Part shown: piece by piece, positions 1-6,349 of the stretch
Position numbering within the stretch: the stretch's first letter is position 1
Layout: each line of letters opens with the position of its first letter
NCBI GenBank assembly: GCA_900550765.1
Contig: URTC01000097.1
Span: 1-6,595 of the forward strand
DNA from: an uncultured Clostridia bacterium
Lineage (GTDB): Bacteria; Bacillota; Clostridia; Christensenellales; QALW01
DNA length: 6,595 bases
Reading direction: 5' to 3'
Notes under the pieces: generated by a model
What the model was told of the DNA's origin: nothing
Database searches by the model: none
Seen by the model: the letters and a program-made list of their open reading frames with translations, nothing else
Position numbers and translations under genes: made by a program

Positions 1-2
1 TG

Positions 3-497
3 GGGATTCTCTCGGCAAAGGCAACAAGCGAGGCCGGCGGTACTATGACGCTGTACAGCGGCGATGCTTGGATGTTCTTGCTGATGATTCTGGCGCTGAT
101 TTCCACCCTGTTCAGCTTTGTCATTCCGAATAAAGTTCGTATTATTCAAACCATTACTGGCTGCTTATTGGGTTTGCTTCTGATTGTCATGCCGATTCTT
201 GATTATACAATGTTCTACAGTCAAAACCATTTTGTTATAGAACCCGGTATGTATATATTAATGGTCTTGGGTGTATTGATTCTTCTCTTTGCAATTTTTG
301 ATTTCATCCGTTGTCACGCGGAATATGTTGCAGAGCAGGTACATCTCTACGGCGAAGACTATAAAGAACAAAGAAAAGCAGAAAAGGCGGAAGCCCGTAT
401 CAAAGCCGAACGTGAAAAGCTCAATAAAGAATCCACAGAAACGGACGGCAAAAAGGCCTTAAAGAAAAGAGAAAAAAAGACGAAAAATAAAGAATAA
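3..497 (+). CDS. Small multi-pass membrane protein with charged cytoplasmic tail, 5' partial
   Basis: I do not recognise a specific family; function unknown. The reading frame is open to the left edge, so the gene probably starts outside the window. An internal ATG at 45 would give 150 residues, but it has only weak ribosome-site candidates (GAGG at 30-33, GGCGG at 36-40), and the upstream codons read like an extracytoplasmic loop (ending SEAGGT) leading into the first visible membrane segment. Numbering from ATG 45, hydrophobic segments lie at about 9-27, 32-54 and 68-88. A Lys/Glu-rich, probably helical tail of about 60 residues follows (from about 90 to 150), very basic at the end and likely cytoplasmic. 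The pattern of a short polar loop with a Gly-Asp pair followed by closely spaced helices resembles small membrane proteins that often carry an N-terminal zinc ribbon in Firmicutes, but the N-terminus is not visible. Existence of the gene is fairly sure; its start and role are not. Confidence 0.75.
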   Translation, partial: GILSAKATSEAGGTMTLYSGDAWMFLLMILALISTLFSFVIPNKVRIIQTITGCLLGLLLIVMPILDYTMFYSQNHFVIEPGMYILMVLGVLILLFAIFDFIRCHAEYVAEQVHLYGEDYKEQRKAEKAEARIKAEREKLNKESTETDGKKALKKREKKTKNKE

Positions 498-503
498 AAT
501 AAG

Positions 504-532
504 GCCCCGAAAATATCTTTCGGGGCTTTTTT
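504..532 (+). terminator. Intrinsic terminator after the membrane protein gene
   Basis: A 9-bp perfect stem (GCCCCGAAA at 504-512 pairing with TTTCGGGGC at 518-526) has a 5-nt loop and is followed directly by six T (527-532). It starts 7 nt after the stop codon of the upstream gene. The mnmA ribosome site follows within 3 nt of the T-run, so mnmA must rely on readthrough or on a promoter inside the upstream gene. I found no convincing -35/-10 pair close to mnmA. Confidence 0.93.
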
Positions 533-544
533 ATAAGGAGTATT

Positions 545-1624
545 ATGAGAATTGTAATCGGAATGTCCGGAGGCGTTGATTCTTCCGTTGCGGCGTACCT
601 TTTAAAACAGCAAGGATATGACTGTGTAGGAAATTTTATGAAAAATTGGGTGGAAGCTAAAAACGGACAATGTTCAGCCCATCAGGATTATGACGATGTA
701 CGGGCCGTTTGCGATACAATAGGCATTCCGTATTACTCCGTTAATTTTTCAAAAGAATACTGGGACAGAGTTTTTAAAATCTTCCTTGATGAATATGCTG
801 CCGGCAGAACACCAAACCCGGATATCTTATGTAATAAAGAGATAAAATTTAATTCTTTTTTGAATTTTGCACTATCTATCAACGCGGAATATATCGCTAC
901 GGGACATTATGCCCGGCTTGAAGAACAAAATGGCTTAATGACGCTTTTACGGGCAGCAGATGAAAGCAAAGACCAAACGTATTTTTTGTACGCTCTGAAT
1001 CAGGAACAGCTGCGTCCAGTAAAGTTTCCCATAGGCAATATAAAAAAAACAGAACTGCGTCAAATAGCGCAGCGTGCAGGATTAAGCAATTGGAAAAAGA
1101 AAGATTCCACAGGAATCTGTTTTATCGGTGAACGCCGTTTTCGAGAATTTTTATCCGGTTTTTTACCGGCACAAAACGGAGATATTCTTTCCCTTGACGG
1201 TAAAAAAATCGGTACGCACAGCGGCGCTATGTATTATACGCTGGGACAGCGGCATGGCCTTGGGATCGGCGGAAATAAAAACAGCAGCGGTCAGCCATGG
1301 TTTGTTGTTAAAAAGGATATTCCTCATAATATTCTTTATGCCGCACAGGGAGAACATCCATTGCTGTATTCCGCCTCCTCTGTTGCTTCACAGCTCTCTT
1401 TTATTGCAGGCGAAGCACCGGCAAAAAGTTTCGATTGTACCGCAAAGTTCAGATACCGTCAGCCAGACCAGCAGGTGCATGTAGAAATCCATGAAGATAA
1501 AATGCTGCTGATCCACAAAACTGCCCAGCGGGCTGTAACGCCGGGGCAATCTGTGGTTCTGTATGATCATGACATTTGTCTTGGCGGCGGTATTATTGAT
1601 GAAACATTCGATCAAAAGCCGTAA
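545..1624 (+). CDS. mnmA: tRNA-specific 2-thiouridylase MnmA (TrmU)
   Basis: MnmA adenylates and then thiolates the wobble uridine (U34) of tRNAs for Lys, Glu and Gln, taking sulfur relayed from a cysteine desulfurase; it acts in the cytoplasm. The protein has 359 residues, the normal family length. Visible motifs, in order: the ATP pyrophosphatase P-loop SGGVDSS (8-14), FMKNW (31-35), NPDILCNKEIKF (91-102) with catalytic Cys96, ATGHYAR (118-124), KDQTYFL (142-148), DSTGICFIGER (187-197) with persulfide Cys192, TLGQRHGLGIGG (232-243) opening the central domain, and the C-terminal beta-barrel ending in a TPGQSVVLY segment (332-340). Both active-site cysteines are present, so the enzyme should be functional. 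The ATG at 545 is preceded by AAGGAG (535-540) with a rather short 4-nt spacing. No cysteine desulfurase gene is adjacent. The last 32 bp overlap the convergent helicase gene. Confidence 0.97.
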   Translation: MRIVIGMSGGVDSSVAAYLLKQQGYDCVGNFMKNWVEAKNGQCSAHQDYDDVRAVCDTIGIPYYSVNFSKEYWDRVFKIFLDEYAAGRTPNPDILCNKEIKFNSFLNFALSINAEYIATGHYARLEEQNGLMTLLRAADESKDQTYFLYALNQEQLRPVKFPIGNIKKTELRQIAQRAGLSNWKKKDSTGICFIGERRFREFLSGFLPAQNGDILSLDGKKIGTHSGAMYYTLGQRHGLGIGGNKNSSGQPWFVVKKDIPHNILYAAQGEHPLLYSASSVASQLSFIAGEAPAKSFDCTAKFRYRQPDQQVHVEIHEDKMLLIHKTAQRAVTPGQSVVLYDHDICLGGGIIDETFDQKP

Positions 1625-3890
1625 TATGCTGATAGATCTCTTCTTCATTTTCTGTTTCGGTTATTTGCCAATACGGCGGCAGTAAATGTTTGTAATTTTT
1701 AAAACGCCGATCCATCAGCAGGATAAATCCCGCATCTTCTTCTGTTCTGATCAGTCTGCCGGCTGCCTGGCAGACTTTATTGATTCCCGGATATACATAA
1801 GCGTATTCAAAGCCTTTTTGATACTGCTTATCAAAATAAATACGGATTCTCTCCCGGGAAAAATTATACTGCGGCAGGGCTACTCCTACAATAATAATTC
1901 CACGGATTCCCCGAAGGTCGATGCCTTCACTAAAATGGCTTCCCATTACGGCAAAAGCCAAATTCGCGTTTCCCTGAAGGAGCTGCTCCGTAAAAGCGGC
2001 ACTTTCCTCTGCGGAAAAATCGCTTTCCTGCATAAGAATCGGAATTTGCATGTATTGTGCTACCGCATGCATAAATTGAAAAGAGGGAAAGTAAACGATT
2101 AAATTTCCCACCGCGTTTTCACGGCATCTTTTTATTTTTTGTGCAATAATACCGTAAAATTGCTCCCGTACCGTATAGCGTGTATCCACACTGTAATCGG
2201 CAAGAACCATCAGCTTGCCGGCATAAAAAGGGTAGGGCACCGAAAACCCGTAAGCGGTTTTTTGGGGCAGTAAACTATTTTTATAAAATTCATAGGGAAT
2301 CAGCGTAGCCGAATAAAGAATAGCTGAACAGCCCTTTGCAATACTTTCCTCCAAATAAGGAGCGGGATCAAGGCACTGCAGAACAACCGTCTCTCCATCT
2401 TGATGATAAAGAGCAAAGTTGTCTTCATGAAAGAAAGCAAACAGCATTTGAAACCGAAACGCATCTTTAAGAAATAAGGTCACCTCTCCCGGAAGCGGCT
2501 GTGTCTGCAGAAATTCTCCTGCAGTTTCCTGAACGGCAAGAATTTTAAAATTAATTTTTTTAACAGCTTCAAGCGCTATAGGAGCCTCTGCTTCAGTATT
2601 TTTAAAAAGCTTGTTCAGCTCGGTAGATAACTGTGTTAACCGCCGATATAACCTGCTCTCCTTGGGCAGCAGCTTTTTTATCGCACGGATCCGATTCTTG
2701 GAAAGCGAAGAAGAGTACATATCACGGCCGCGTTCGATTAAATTATGCGCTTCATCGATTAAAAAGGCATACGGGCCGAACTGTTCAAAATAACGGCGCA
2801 AATATACCATAGGATCAAACAGATAGTTATAGTCTGCAAGAATGACCTGTGCCTCCAAGGAAAGCTCAAGAGAAAGTTCATACGGGCAGATTTCATATTT
2901 TTTTGCAGCAGCAGCAATTGTATCAAAACAAAAATCATCCTGTTCTAAGATTTCCGGCAAAGCATCATGCAATTTTTTATAAAAATCTTGAGAATACGGA
3001 CATTTTTCAGGAGAACAGTCCTGATCTTCCATCAAGCAGGCCTTGCTTTTTGCTGTAATAACGCAGCTTTTAATTTTTAATCCCTGCTTTCGCAAAAGAT
3101 TCAGTGCCTGCTCATTGACCTGCATTGTTTGATTTTTTGCGCTGAGGCAAAAAATTTTTTCAATGTCGCCCTGCGCCATATTCTTTATCGCCGGAAAAAG
3201 CGCCATCATCGTTTTTCCGCTGCCTGTTGGAGCCTGCAAAAAGAGATTTTTATTTTGTTTGATCGCCGAATATATTTGTGCTGCGCCTTCTCTTTGACCT
3301 TTTCGGAAGTGCGGAAAAGGAAAGTGCAAAGTCCGTGCGCTGCATAAAAAATCACGGTATGCCTGCAACCGCCGTGACACAACCCGAGAATACTCGTCCG
3401 TCAGCTCATAGAAAAATTTTTGTAGATTTTCAAAGGAAAAGCGATATTCAAAATCAACAATCTTTTCCTCCAGAAGGCAAAAATAACTCAACCTGCCCTG
3501 AATATAAGGCAGGGAATGTTCCTTGGCATAAATATAGGCATAAATCATCATTTGCGCTTTATGAGCCGCTTTTAAAGGCATATGAATAGAGGAGGCCTTA
3601 CAATAAGTAGATTTTATTTCATGAATAAAATAATCCTTTTTATCAAAAAAAATACCATCAGCACGGCCTTGAATTTTTAAAGAAAAACCGTCATATTCTA
3701 CAACATTTTCTAAAGGAACTTCTCTTTGATATCTGATATTTTCATTTTCACTGTAAATATTTTGCAGCTTTTTATGGGCAGCAGTTCCTTGAAGCATTCT
3801 GTCTATCGACGGCATGGCTCCTAAGGACCCTTCAGGAAAGCAATATTCAGCCAATTCTCCCGCAGAAAGCTGTATCACTGTATTCTCCAT
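1593..3890 (-). CDS. PD-(D/E)XK nuclease fused to Fe-S XPD/DinG-like SF2 helicase
   Basis: Predicted ATP-dependent 5'-3' DNA helicase of the Rad3/XPD/DinG type (DEAD2) with an N-terminal RecB/Cas4-like nuclease, 765 residues. The nuclease domain (about 1-180) shows His39 in GTAAHKKL, Asp78 in GRADGI, Glu91-x-Lys93 in HEIKS, and a Q113-x3-Y117 motif, so its metal-binding set looks complete. The helicase has Walker A APTGSGKT (220-227), the Fe-S cysteines Cys285, Cys292, Cys297 and Cys335 (AC, DC, KCPY, ICPYE), DEAH (379-382), SAT (527-529), SEGIDLRG (654-661) and the motif VI-like QAAGRLIR (708-715). The chosen ATG at 3890 has GAGGAG (3902-3897) 6 nt upstream; the frame extends to 3977, but that start lies upstream of the predicted promoter and has no better ribosome site. 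The gene stands alone. A role in repair or in handling replication or R-loop intermediates is inferred from the family. I see no LexA box upstream. Fused proteins of this layout occur in Firmicutes, usually annotated simply as ATP-dependent DNA helicase. Confidence 0.92.
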   Translation of the reverse strand: MENTVIQLSAGELAEYCFPEGSLGAMPSIDRMLQGTAAHKKLQNIYSENENIRYQREVPLENVVEYDGFSLKIQGRADGIFFDKKDYFIHEIKSTYCKASSIHMPLKAAHKAQMMIYAYIYAKEHSLPYIQGRLSYFCLLEEKIVDFEYRFSFENLQKFFYELTDEYSRVVSRRLQAYRDFLCSARTLHFPFPHFRKGQREGAAQIYSAIKQNKNLFLQAPTGSGKTMMALFPAIKNMAQGDIEKIFCLSAKNQTMQVNEQALNLLRKQGLKIKSCVITAKSKACLMEDQDCSPEKCPYSQDFYKKLHDALPEILEQDDFCFDTIAAAAKKYEICPYELSLELSLEAQVILADYNYLFDPMVYLRRYFEQFGPYAFLIDEAHNLIERGRDMYSSSLSKNRIRAIKKLLPKESRLYRRLTQLSTELNKLFKNTEAEAPIALEAVKKINFKILAVQETAGEFLQTQPLPGEVTLFLKDAFRFQMLFAFFHEDNFALYHQDGETVVLQCLDPAPYLEESIAKGCSAILYSATLIPYEFYKNSLLPQKTAYGFSVPYPFYAGKLMVLADYSVDTRYTVREQFYGIIAQKIKRCRENAVGNLIVYFPSFQFMHAVAQYMQIPILMQESDFSAEESAAFTEQLLQGNANLAFAVMGSHFSEGIDLRGIRGIIIVGVALPQYNFSRERIRIYFDKQYQKGFEYAYVYPGINKVCQAAGRLIRTEEDAGFILLMDRRFKNYKHLLPPYWQITETENEEEIYQHITAFDRMFHQ

Positions 3891-3896
3891 AATCCT

Positions 3897-3902
3897 CTCC
3901 TC
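3897..3902 (-). promoter_or_regulatory. Ribosome binding site deciding the helicase start
   Basis: On the minus strand GAGGAG sits 6 nt before the ATG at 3890. It supports that start over the ATG 29 codons further upstream at 3977, whose extra codons would cover the promoter region and do not look like the start of a nuclease domain. Confidence 0.85.
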
Positions 3903-3908
3903 TTTATA

Positions 3909-3937
3909 AGTATAGCACTTTACAGCCTTTAAGTAAA
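3909..3937 (-). promoter_or_regulatory. Probable SigA promoter of the nuclease-helicase gene
   Basis: Read on the minus strand, TTTACT (3937-3932) and TATACT (3914-3909) are separated by 17 nt, fitting a housekeeping promoter with a moderate -35 and a good -10. Transcription would start near 3902, giving a leader of only about 12 nt that begins almost at the ribosome binding site. The region is AT-rich, so chance matches are possible. Confidence 0.55.
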
Positions 3938-3941
3938 TATG

Positions 3942-3961
3942 AATTATTTGTACTAATAATT
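3942..3961. promoter_or_regulatory. 20-bp palindrome between divergent promoters, candidate operator
   Basis: AATTATTTGTACTAATAATT is an inverted repeat with 9 of 10 position pairs complementary; the single T/T mismatch lies just outside the central GTAC. It starts 4 bp from the -35 hexamer of the leftward promoter and overlaps the first two bases of the -35 hexamer of the rightward promoter. A dimeric repressor bound here could affect both genes. The site matches no regulator consensus that I recognise. AT-richness raises the chance of a random palindrome. Confidence 0.45.
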
Positions 3962-3988
3962 GACTTGTTTTCGACATAATGTTACAAT
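3960..3988 (+). promoter_or_regulatory. Strong SigA promoter with extended -10 for the GH99-like/pyrR unit
   Basis: TTGACT (3960-3965) and TACAAT (3983-3988) are 17 nt apart, and the -10 is preceded by TGT (3980-3982), the extended -10 element. Transcription should start near 3995. That leaves a leader of roughly 19 nt containing only the ribosome site, too short to hold an attenuator or riboswitch. Confidence 0.85.
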
Positions 3989-3999
3989 ATTAGACATAT

Positions 4000-4005
4000 A
4001 GGAGG
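4000..4005 (+). promoter_or_regulatory. Consensus ribosome binding site supporting a TTG start
   Basis: AGGAGG lies 8 nt upstream of TTG at 4014. The signal peptide begins exactly at this TTG (MKKAVF), and the next in-frame Met (residue 36) lies inside the first folded domain. TTG is therefore the start; the weak codon may moderate translation despite the perfect ribosome site. Confidence 0.9.
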
Positions 4006-4013
4006 AAGAAATA

Positions 4014-5771
4014 TTGAAAAAGGCTGTTTTTTTAATACTTTTCATATACTTATCGTGTATTATAATACCGATTTCTGCCTCTGCAGAATTATTGGAAAAT
4101 GGTAGTTTTGAGCGGGGAATGGAGTATTTTATCCACACGGAAGCGGAAGGTCAGTATGAGCTTACCGAAAATACAGCATCTTCAGGAACGTATTGTGCGT
4201 ATTTGTTTGCACGCACCAATAAAAACATATGCATCCAATATGATATTAAATCCGTACTTGAACAAAACGGTATGCAATATTATTGTTTCTCGGTTGCCGC
4301 AAAACTGGATGACCGGGCTTTTGATTCTTCAAAATTTCGTGCAGTTGTCAAAATTGTTACGGATAAAAACGAATTCATTTATTCGGGTTCAGATATTAAA
4401 ATTACAAACGAACGTTTCACCCTTTGTACAGGCAGTACAAATATTTTATGGCAGGGGACGATTCTTCAGGCGTGCCTATATCTTGAAAACTGTACAAAAA
4501 ATGAATATCCCAATTTATTTGTTGACGACTTTTCTCTTTCATTTTCCCCGGCAGACATTCCTTCCGCTTCTGAAGCACCGGAAACGCTAAGCTTTGCAGA
4601 GGTGCAAACAGGTGCCCTGCGCCGGGACATTTGGGATGATTCCTGCAAAGAAGCACAGGCTGCCGCCGCAGAACTTTGGCCTCTGCGATATCGCTCTCTG
4701 CTGCCATTTCATACAGCGGTGCAGGACACCGTCCGTTTCGGCCATTATAAGGAAATTATTGATGTGGAAATCGCTTTTGCCGAATATGCCGGAATTGACT
4801 TCTGGGCCTATTATTGGTTAAAAGACAGCGGTGCTTATCAGGCACACCGTACAAGTACGCGCTCCTCTGCTGTAAAGCTTTGTTTTGTTTTAGACAAAAC
4901 GTTGTCCGCAGAAGAGATCCAAGAAATGACAGACTATTTTTCTCTGGATTGTTATTTCAAACTTGCGCAAAGACCCATACTCTTTCTTGAAGACGACGCA
5001 TATGAAACGCTTGAACTGCTGTTAAAACGATGTTCAGAACAAAATACAGCAGCACCGTATATTATTCTGATTTCCCAAAACAATGTTCAGGCGCACGCCA
5101 AAGGAATTGATGCCATTGCGCCTGCAGGAAATTCACAGGATTGGCAAAATGCTCTTTCTTATACAAAAAATATTGTGCCTATGGTATGCTGCGGAGAAAG
5201 CAAAAAGAATCCCTTTCCAGCACAGAAGATAGCCCAAAGCGTTGAAGAGGCACTTCGCTTTTGTTCCCAAACTTCTGCAATTCCAGGATGCATTTTAATT
5301 GACGCCTGGAATAAGAATCTGCAGGGCTCTTTCATAATTCCTACCCTGTGTTTTGATAAAGAAGGAAATGCGGTTATCGAAAACGGACGCTGCCGCCTGG
5401 ATACTTCACGCATCGATGCTCTGCATAATATATTAAATCCGAATGGAAATACAGATATTTTAAGATACTACGGTACTTATCCGTCAGACATTCCGGAGCC
5501 GAGCCCGACGACTGTATCTGCTGTTCCCGGTACTTCCGATCAAAAAGAGCCCCTACCTGATTCCGGTACGGAAGAAGAGGAGGCAACCGCAAATATTTCC
5601 GAAACGGATGGAGCAGCTGAAAATGAAATACTCATACACAGCAATAATGCCAAGGGATATCTTTGGCTGCTCGCAGGTATTTTCCTGTTAACCGCAGCCA
5701 TTGTTATTCTAATTATTTTGTTTAAAAGGAAGCAACGAAATGAAAAAGAAAGCAGAAATCATGGATCGTAA
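4014..5771 (+). CDS. Secreted, membrane-anchored protein with CBM-like module and GH99/WbsX-like barrel, catalytic Glu pair apparently lost
   Basis: A 585-residue surface protein. A signal peptide (1-24, cleavage after the A-S-A motif) leads into a beta-sandwich-like segment (about 25-178) resembling CBM4/9-type carbohydrate-binding modules: it opens LLENGSFE, has an SSGTY turn, and ends [11 protein letters not shown]. Residues about 195-475 resemble the GH99/GH71/WbsX barrel: [13 protein letters not shown] (257-269), QRPILFL (319-325) and the late strand [16 protein letters not shown] (429-444), which I align with the family pattern AWNEW-x-EG. In GH99 enzymes the two glutamates of that motif are catalytic; here the positions read Lys434 and Gln437. 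A Pro/Glu-rich linker (about 488-546), one membrane helix (549-570) and a basic cytoplasmic tail follow, so it faces outward as a single-pass protein. The ectodomain holds 16 cysteines. It is the first gene of a unit with pyrR. It may bind rather than cleave polysaccharide; this is inference. The gene is certain, fold assignment moderate, substrate unknown. Confidence 0.75.
   Translation: MKKAVFLILFIYLSCIIIPISASAELLENGSFERGMEYFIHTEAEGQYELTENTASSGTYCAYLFARTNKNICIQYDIKSVLEQNGMQYYCFSVAAKLDDRAFDSSKFRAVVKIVTDKNEFIYSGSDIKITNERFTLCTGSTNILWQGTILQACLYLENCTKNEYPNLFVDDFSLSFSPADIPSASEAPETLSFAEVQTGALRRDIWDDSCKEAQAAAAELWPLRYRSLLPFHTAVQDTVRFGHYKEIIDVEIAFAEYAGIDFWAYYWLKDSGAYQAHRTSTRSSAVKLCFVLDKTLSAEEIQEMTDYFSLDCYFKLAQRPILFLEDDAYETLELLLKRCSEQNTAAPYIILISQNNVQAHAKGIDAIAPAGNSQDWQNALSYTKNIVPMVCCGESKKNPFPAQKIAQSVEEALRFCSQTSAIPGCILIDAWNKNLQGSFIIPTLCFDKEGNAVIENGRCRLDTSRIDALHNILNPNGNTDILRYYGTYPSDIPEPSPTTVSAVPGTSDQKEPLPDSGTEEEEATANISETDGAAENEILIHSNNAKGYLWLLAGIFLLTAAIVILIILFKRKQRNEKESRNHGS
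5726..5730 (+). promoter_or_regulatory. pyrR ribosome binding site inside the upstream gene
   Basis: AAGGA lies 9 nt before the pyrR ATG and within the codons for the basic tail of the upstream membrane-anchored protein. It fixes the pyrR start at 5740. Ribosomes ending the upstream gene at 5771 would pass over this site, so translation of the two genes is probably coupled. Confidence 0.75.
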
Positions 5772-6270
5772 TGCCGTTAACCGTGCATTAACACGGATAT
5801 CGCATGAAATTATAGAAAAAAACAAAGGGATCGAAGATCTGTTTATTATCGGCATCCGCCGCAGAGGTGTATCGCTTGCCAAAACTATTTTAAATAACAT
5901 TTCTGCAGTGGAAGGAAAAACACCGGAATACGGTGAGCTTGACATCACTTTTTATCGGGATGATCTCACTGTGCAAAAAAACGAAGGGCTCCGGGAAAAA
6001 CCAACATTTGATTCCAATGACAAAAAAATTGTTTTGGTTGATGACGTTATTTTTACCGGCAGAACCGTTCGTGCCGCAATTGATTGCCTGATGGATATCG
6101 GGCGCCCCAAATGCATACAGCTTGCTGTATTGATTGACCGCGGGCATCGGGAACTTCCAATCCGGGCGGATTATGTCGGCAAAAATGTTCCCACCAGCTT
6201 AGAGGAGATCATTAAAGTTACTACGGATGAATTTGACGGAAACCAAGCTGTTACCTTATACGAAAAATAA
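5740..6270 (+). CDS. pyrR: Bifunctional pyrimidine operon regulator / uracil phosphoribosyltransferase PyrR
   Basis: PyrR senses UMP/UTP and PRPP and, when UMP is bound, binds pyr mRNA leaders to promote attenuation; it also has uracil phosphoribosyltransferase activity, making UMP from uracil and PRPP. The 176-residue protein has the usual length and aligns along its whole length with Bacillus subtilis PyrR as I remember it: [12 protein letters not shown] (15-26), [11 protein letters not shown] (37-47), [12 protein letters not shown] (65-76), the PRPP loop [13 protein letters not shown] (98-110), [23 protein letters not shown] (127-149) and PTS (151-153). The start at 5740 keeps the family N-terminus; an in-frame Met at codon 8 is a less likely alternative. 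The gene overlaps the upstream surface-protein gene by 32 bp and is followed by a terminator. No pyr biosynthesis gene lies in the window, and I see no PyrR-binding leader, so its targets must lie elsewhere. Confidence 0.96.
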   Translation: MKKKAEIMDRNAVNRALTRISHEIIEKNKGIEDLFIIGIRRRGVSLAKTILNNISAVEGKTPEYGELDITFYRDDLTVQKNEGLREKPTFDSNDKKIVLVDDVIFTGRTVRAAIDCLMDIGRPKCIQLAVLIDRGHRELPIRADYVGKNVPTSLEEIIKVTTDEFDGNQAVTLYEK

Positions 6271-6283
6271 AACCAAAACAGTT

Positions 6284-6320
6284 GCAGAGTATCCCTTTCA
6301 GGGATACTCTGCTCTTCTTT
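6284..6320 (+). terminator. Intrinsic terminator after pyrR, possibly bidirectional
   Basis: A perfect 12-bp stem (6284-6295 pairing with 6301-6312) with a TTTCA loop begins 13 nt after the pyrR stop. The rightward tail (TCTTCTTTCC) is pyrimidine-rich but interrupted. On the minus strand the hairpin is followed by AAC and then a T-rich run down to about 6263, so it could also end the convergent MATE gene, whose stop lies 37 nt away. Confidence 0.85.
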
Positions 6321-6349
6321 CCTACAAAAATACCATGATTCCGATTTGC

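Noticed and set aside
1561..1600. Small inverted repeats (ATGATCAT, GACATTTGTC) as a terminator for the convergent genes
   Set aside because: The stems are only 4 bp, lie inside the coding sequence, and are not followed by T-runs on either strand.
1686..2102. 138-codon plus-strand frame opposite the helicase gene
   Set aside because: It is antisense to conserved helicase motifs, has no recognisable domain and no ribosome site.
3891..3977. Helicase start at the upstream ATG (3977), giving 794 residues
   Set aside because: The extra 29 codons cover the predicted promoter and palindrome and have no good ribosome site, while the ATG at 3890 has GAGGAG at ideal spacing.
4050..4062. Cys15 of the signal peptide as a lipoprotein cysteine
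   Set aside because: The residues before it (Y-L-S) do not fit a lipobox, and the hydrophobic core continues beyond it to a normal A-S-A cleavage site.
4099..4590. 163-codon plus-strand frame overlapping the surface-protein gene
   Set aside because: It has no ribosome site, a basic low-complexity composition, and is fully contained in a gene with signal peptide, domains and membrane anchor; it is a shadow.
5029..5042. TGTTCAGAAC resembling a LexA/SOS half-site pair
   Set aside because: It lies deep inside a coding region and the GTTC and GAAC halves lack the required order and spacing.
5550..5569. LPDSG (residues 514-518 of the surface protein) as a sortase LPxTG signal
   Set aside because: The fourth residue is Ser, and the hydrophobic segment begins about 30 residues later instead of immediately after; the tail is that of an ordinary single-pass membrane anchor.
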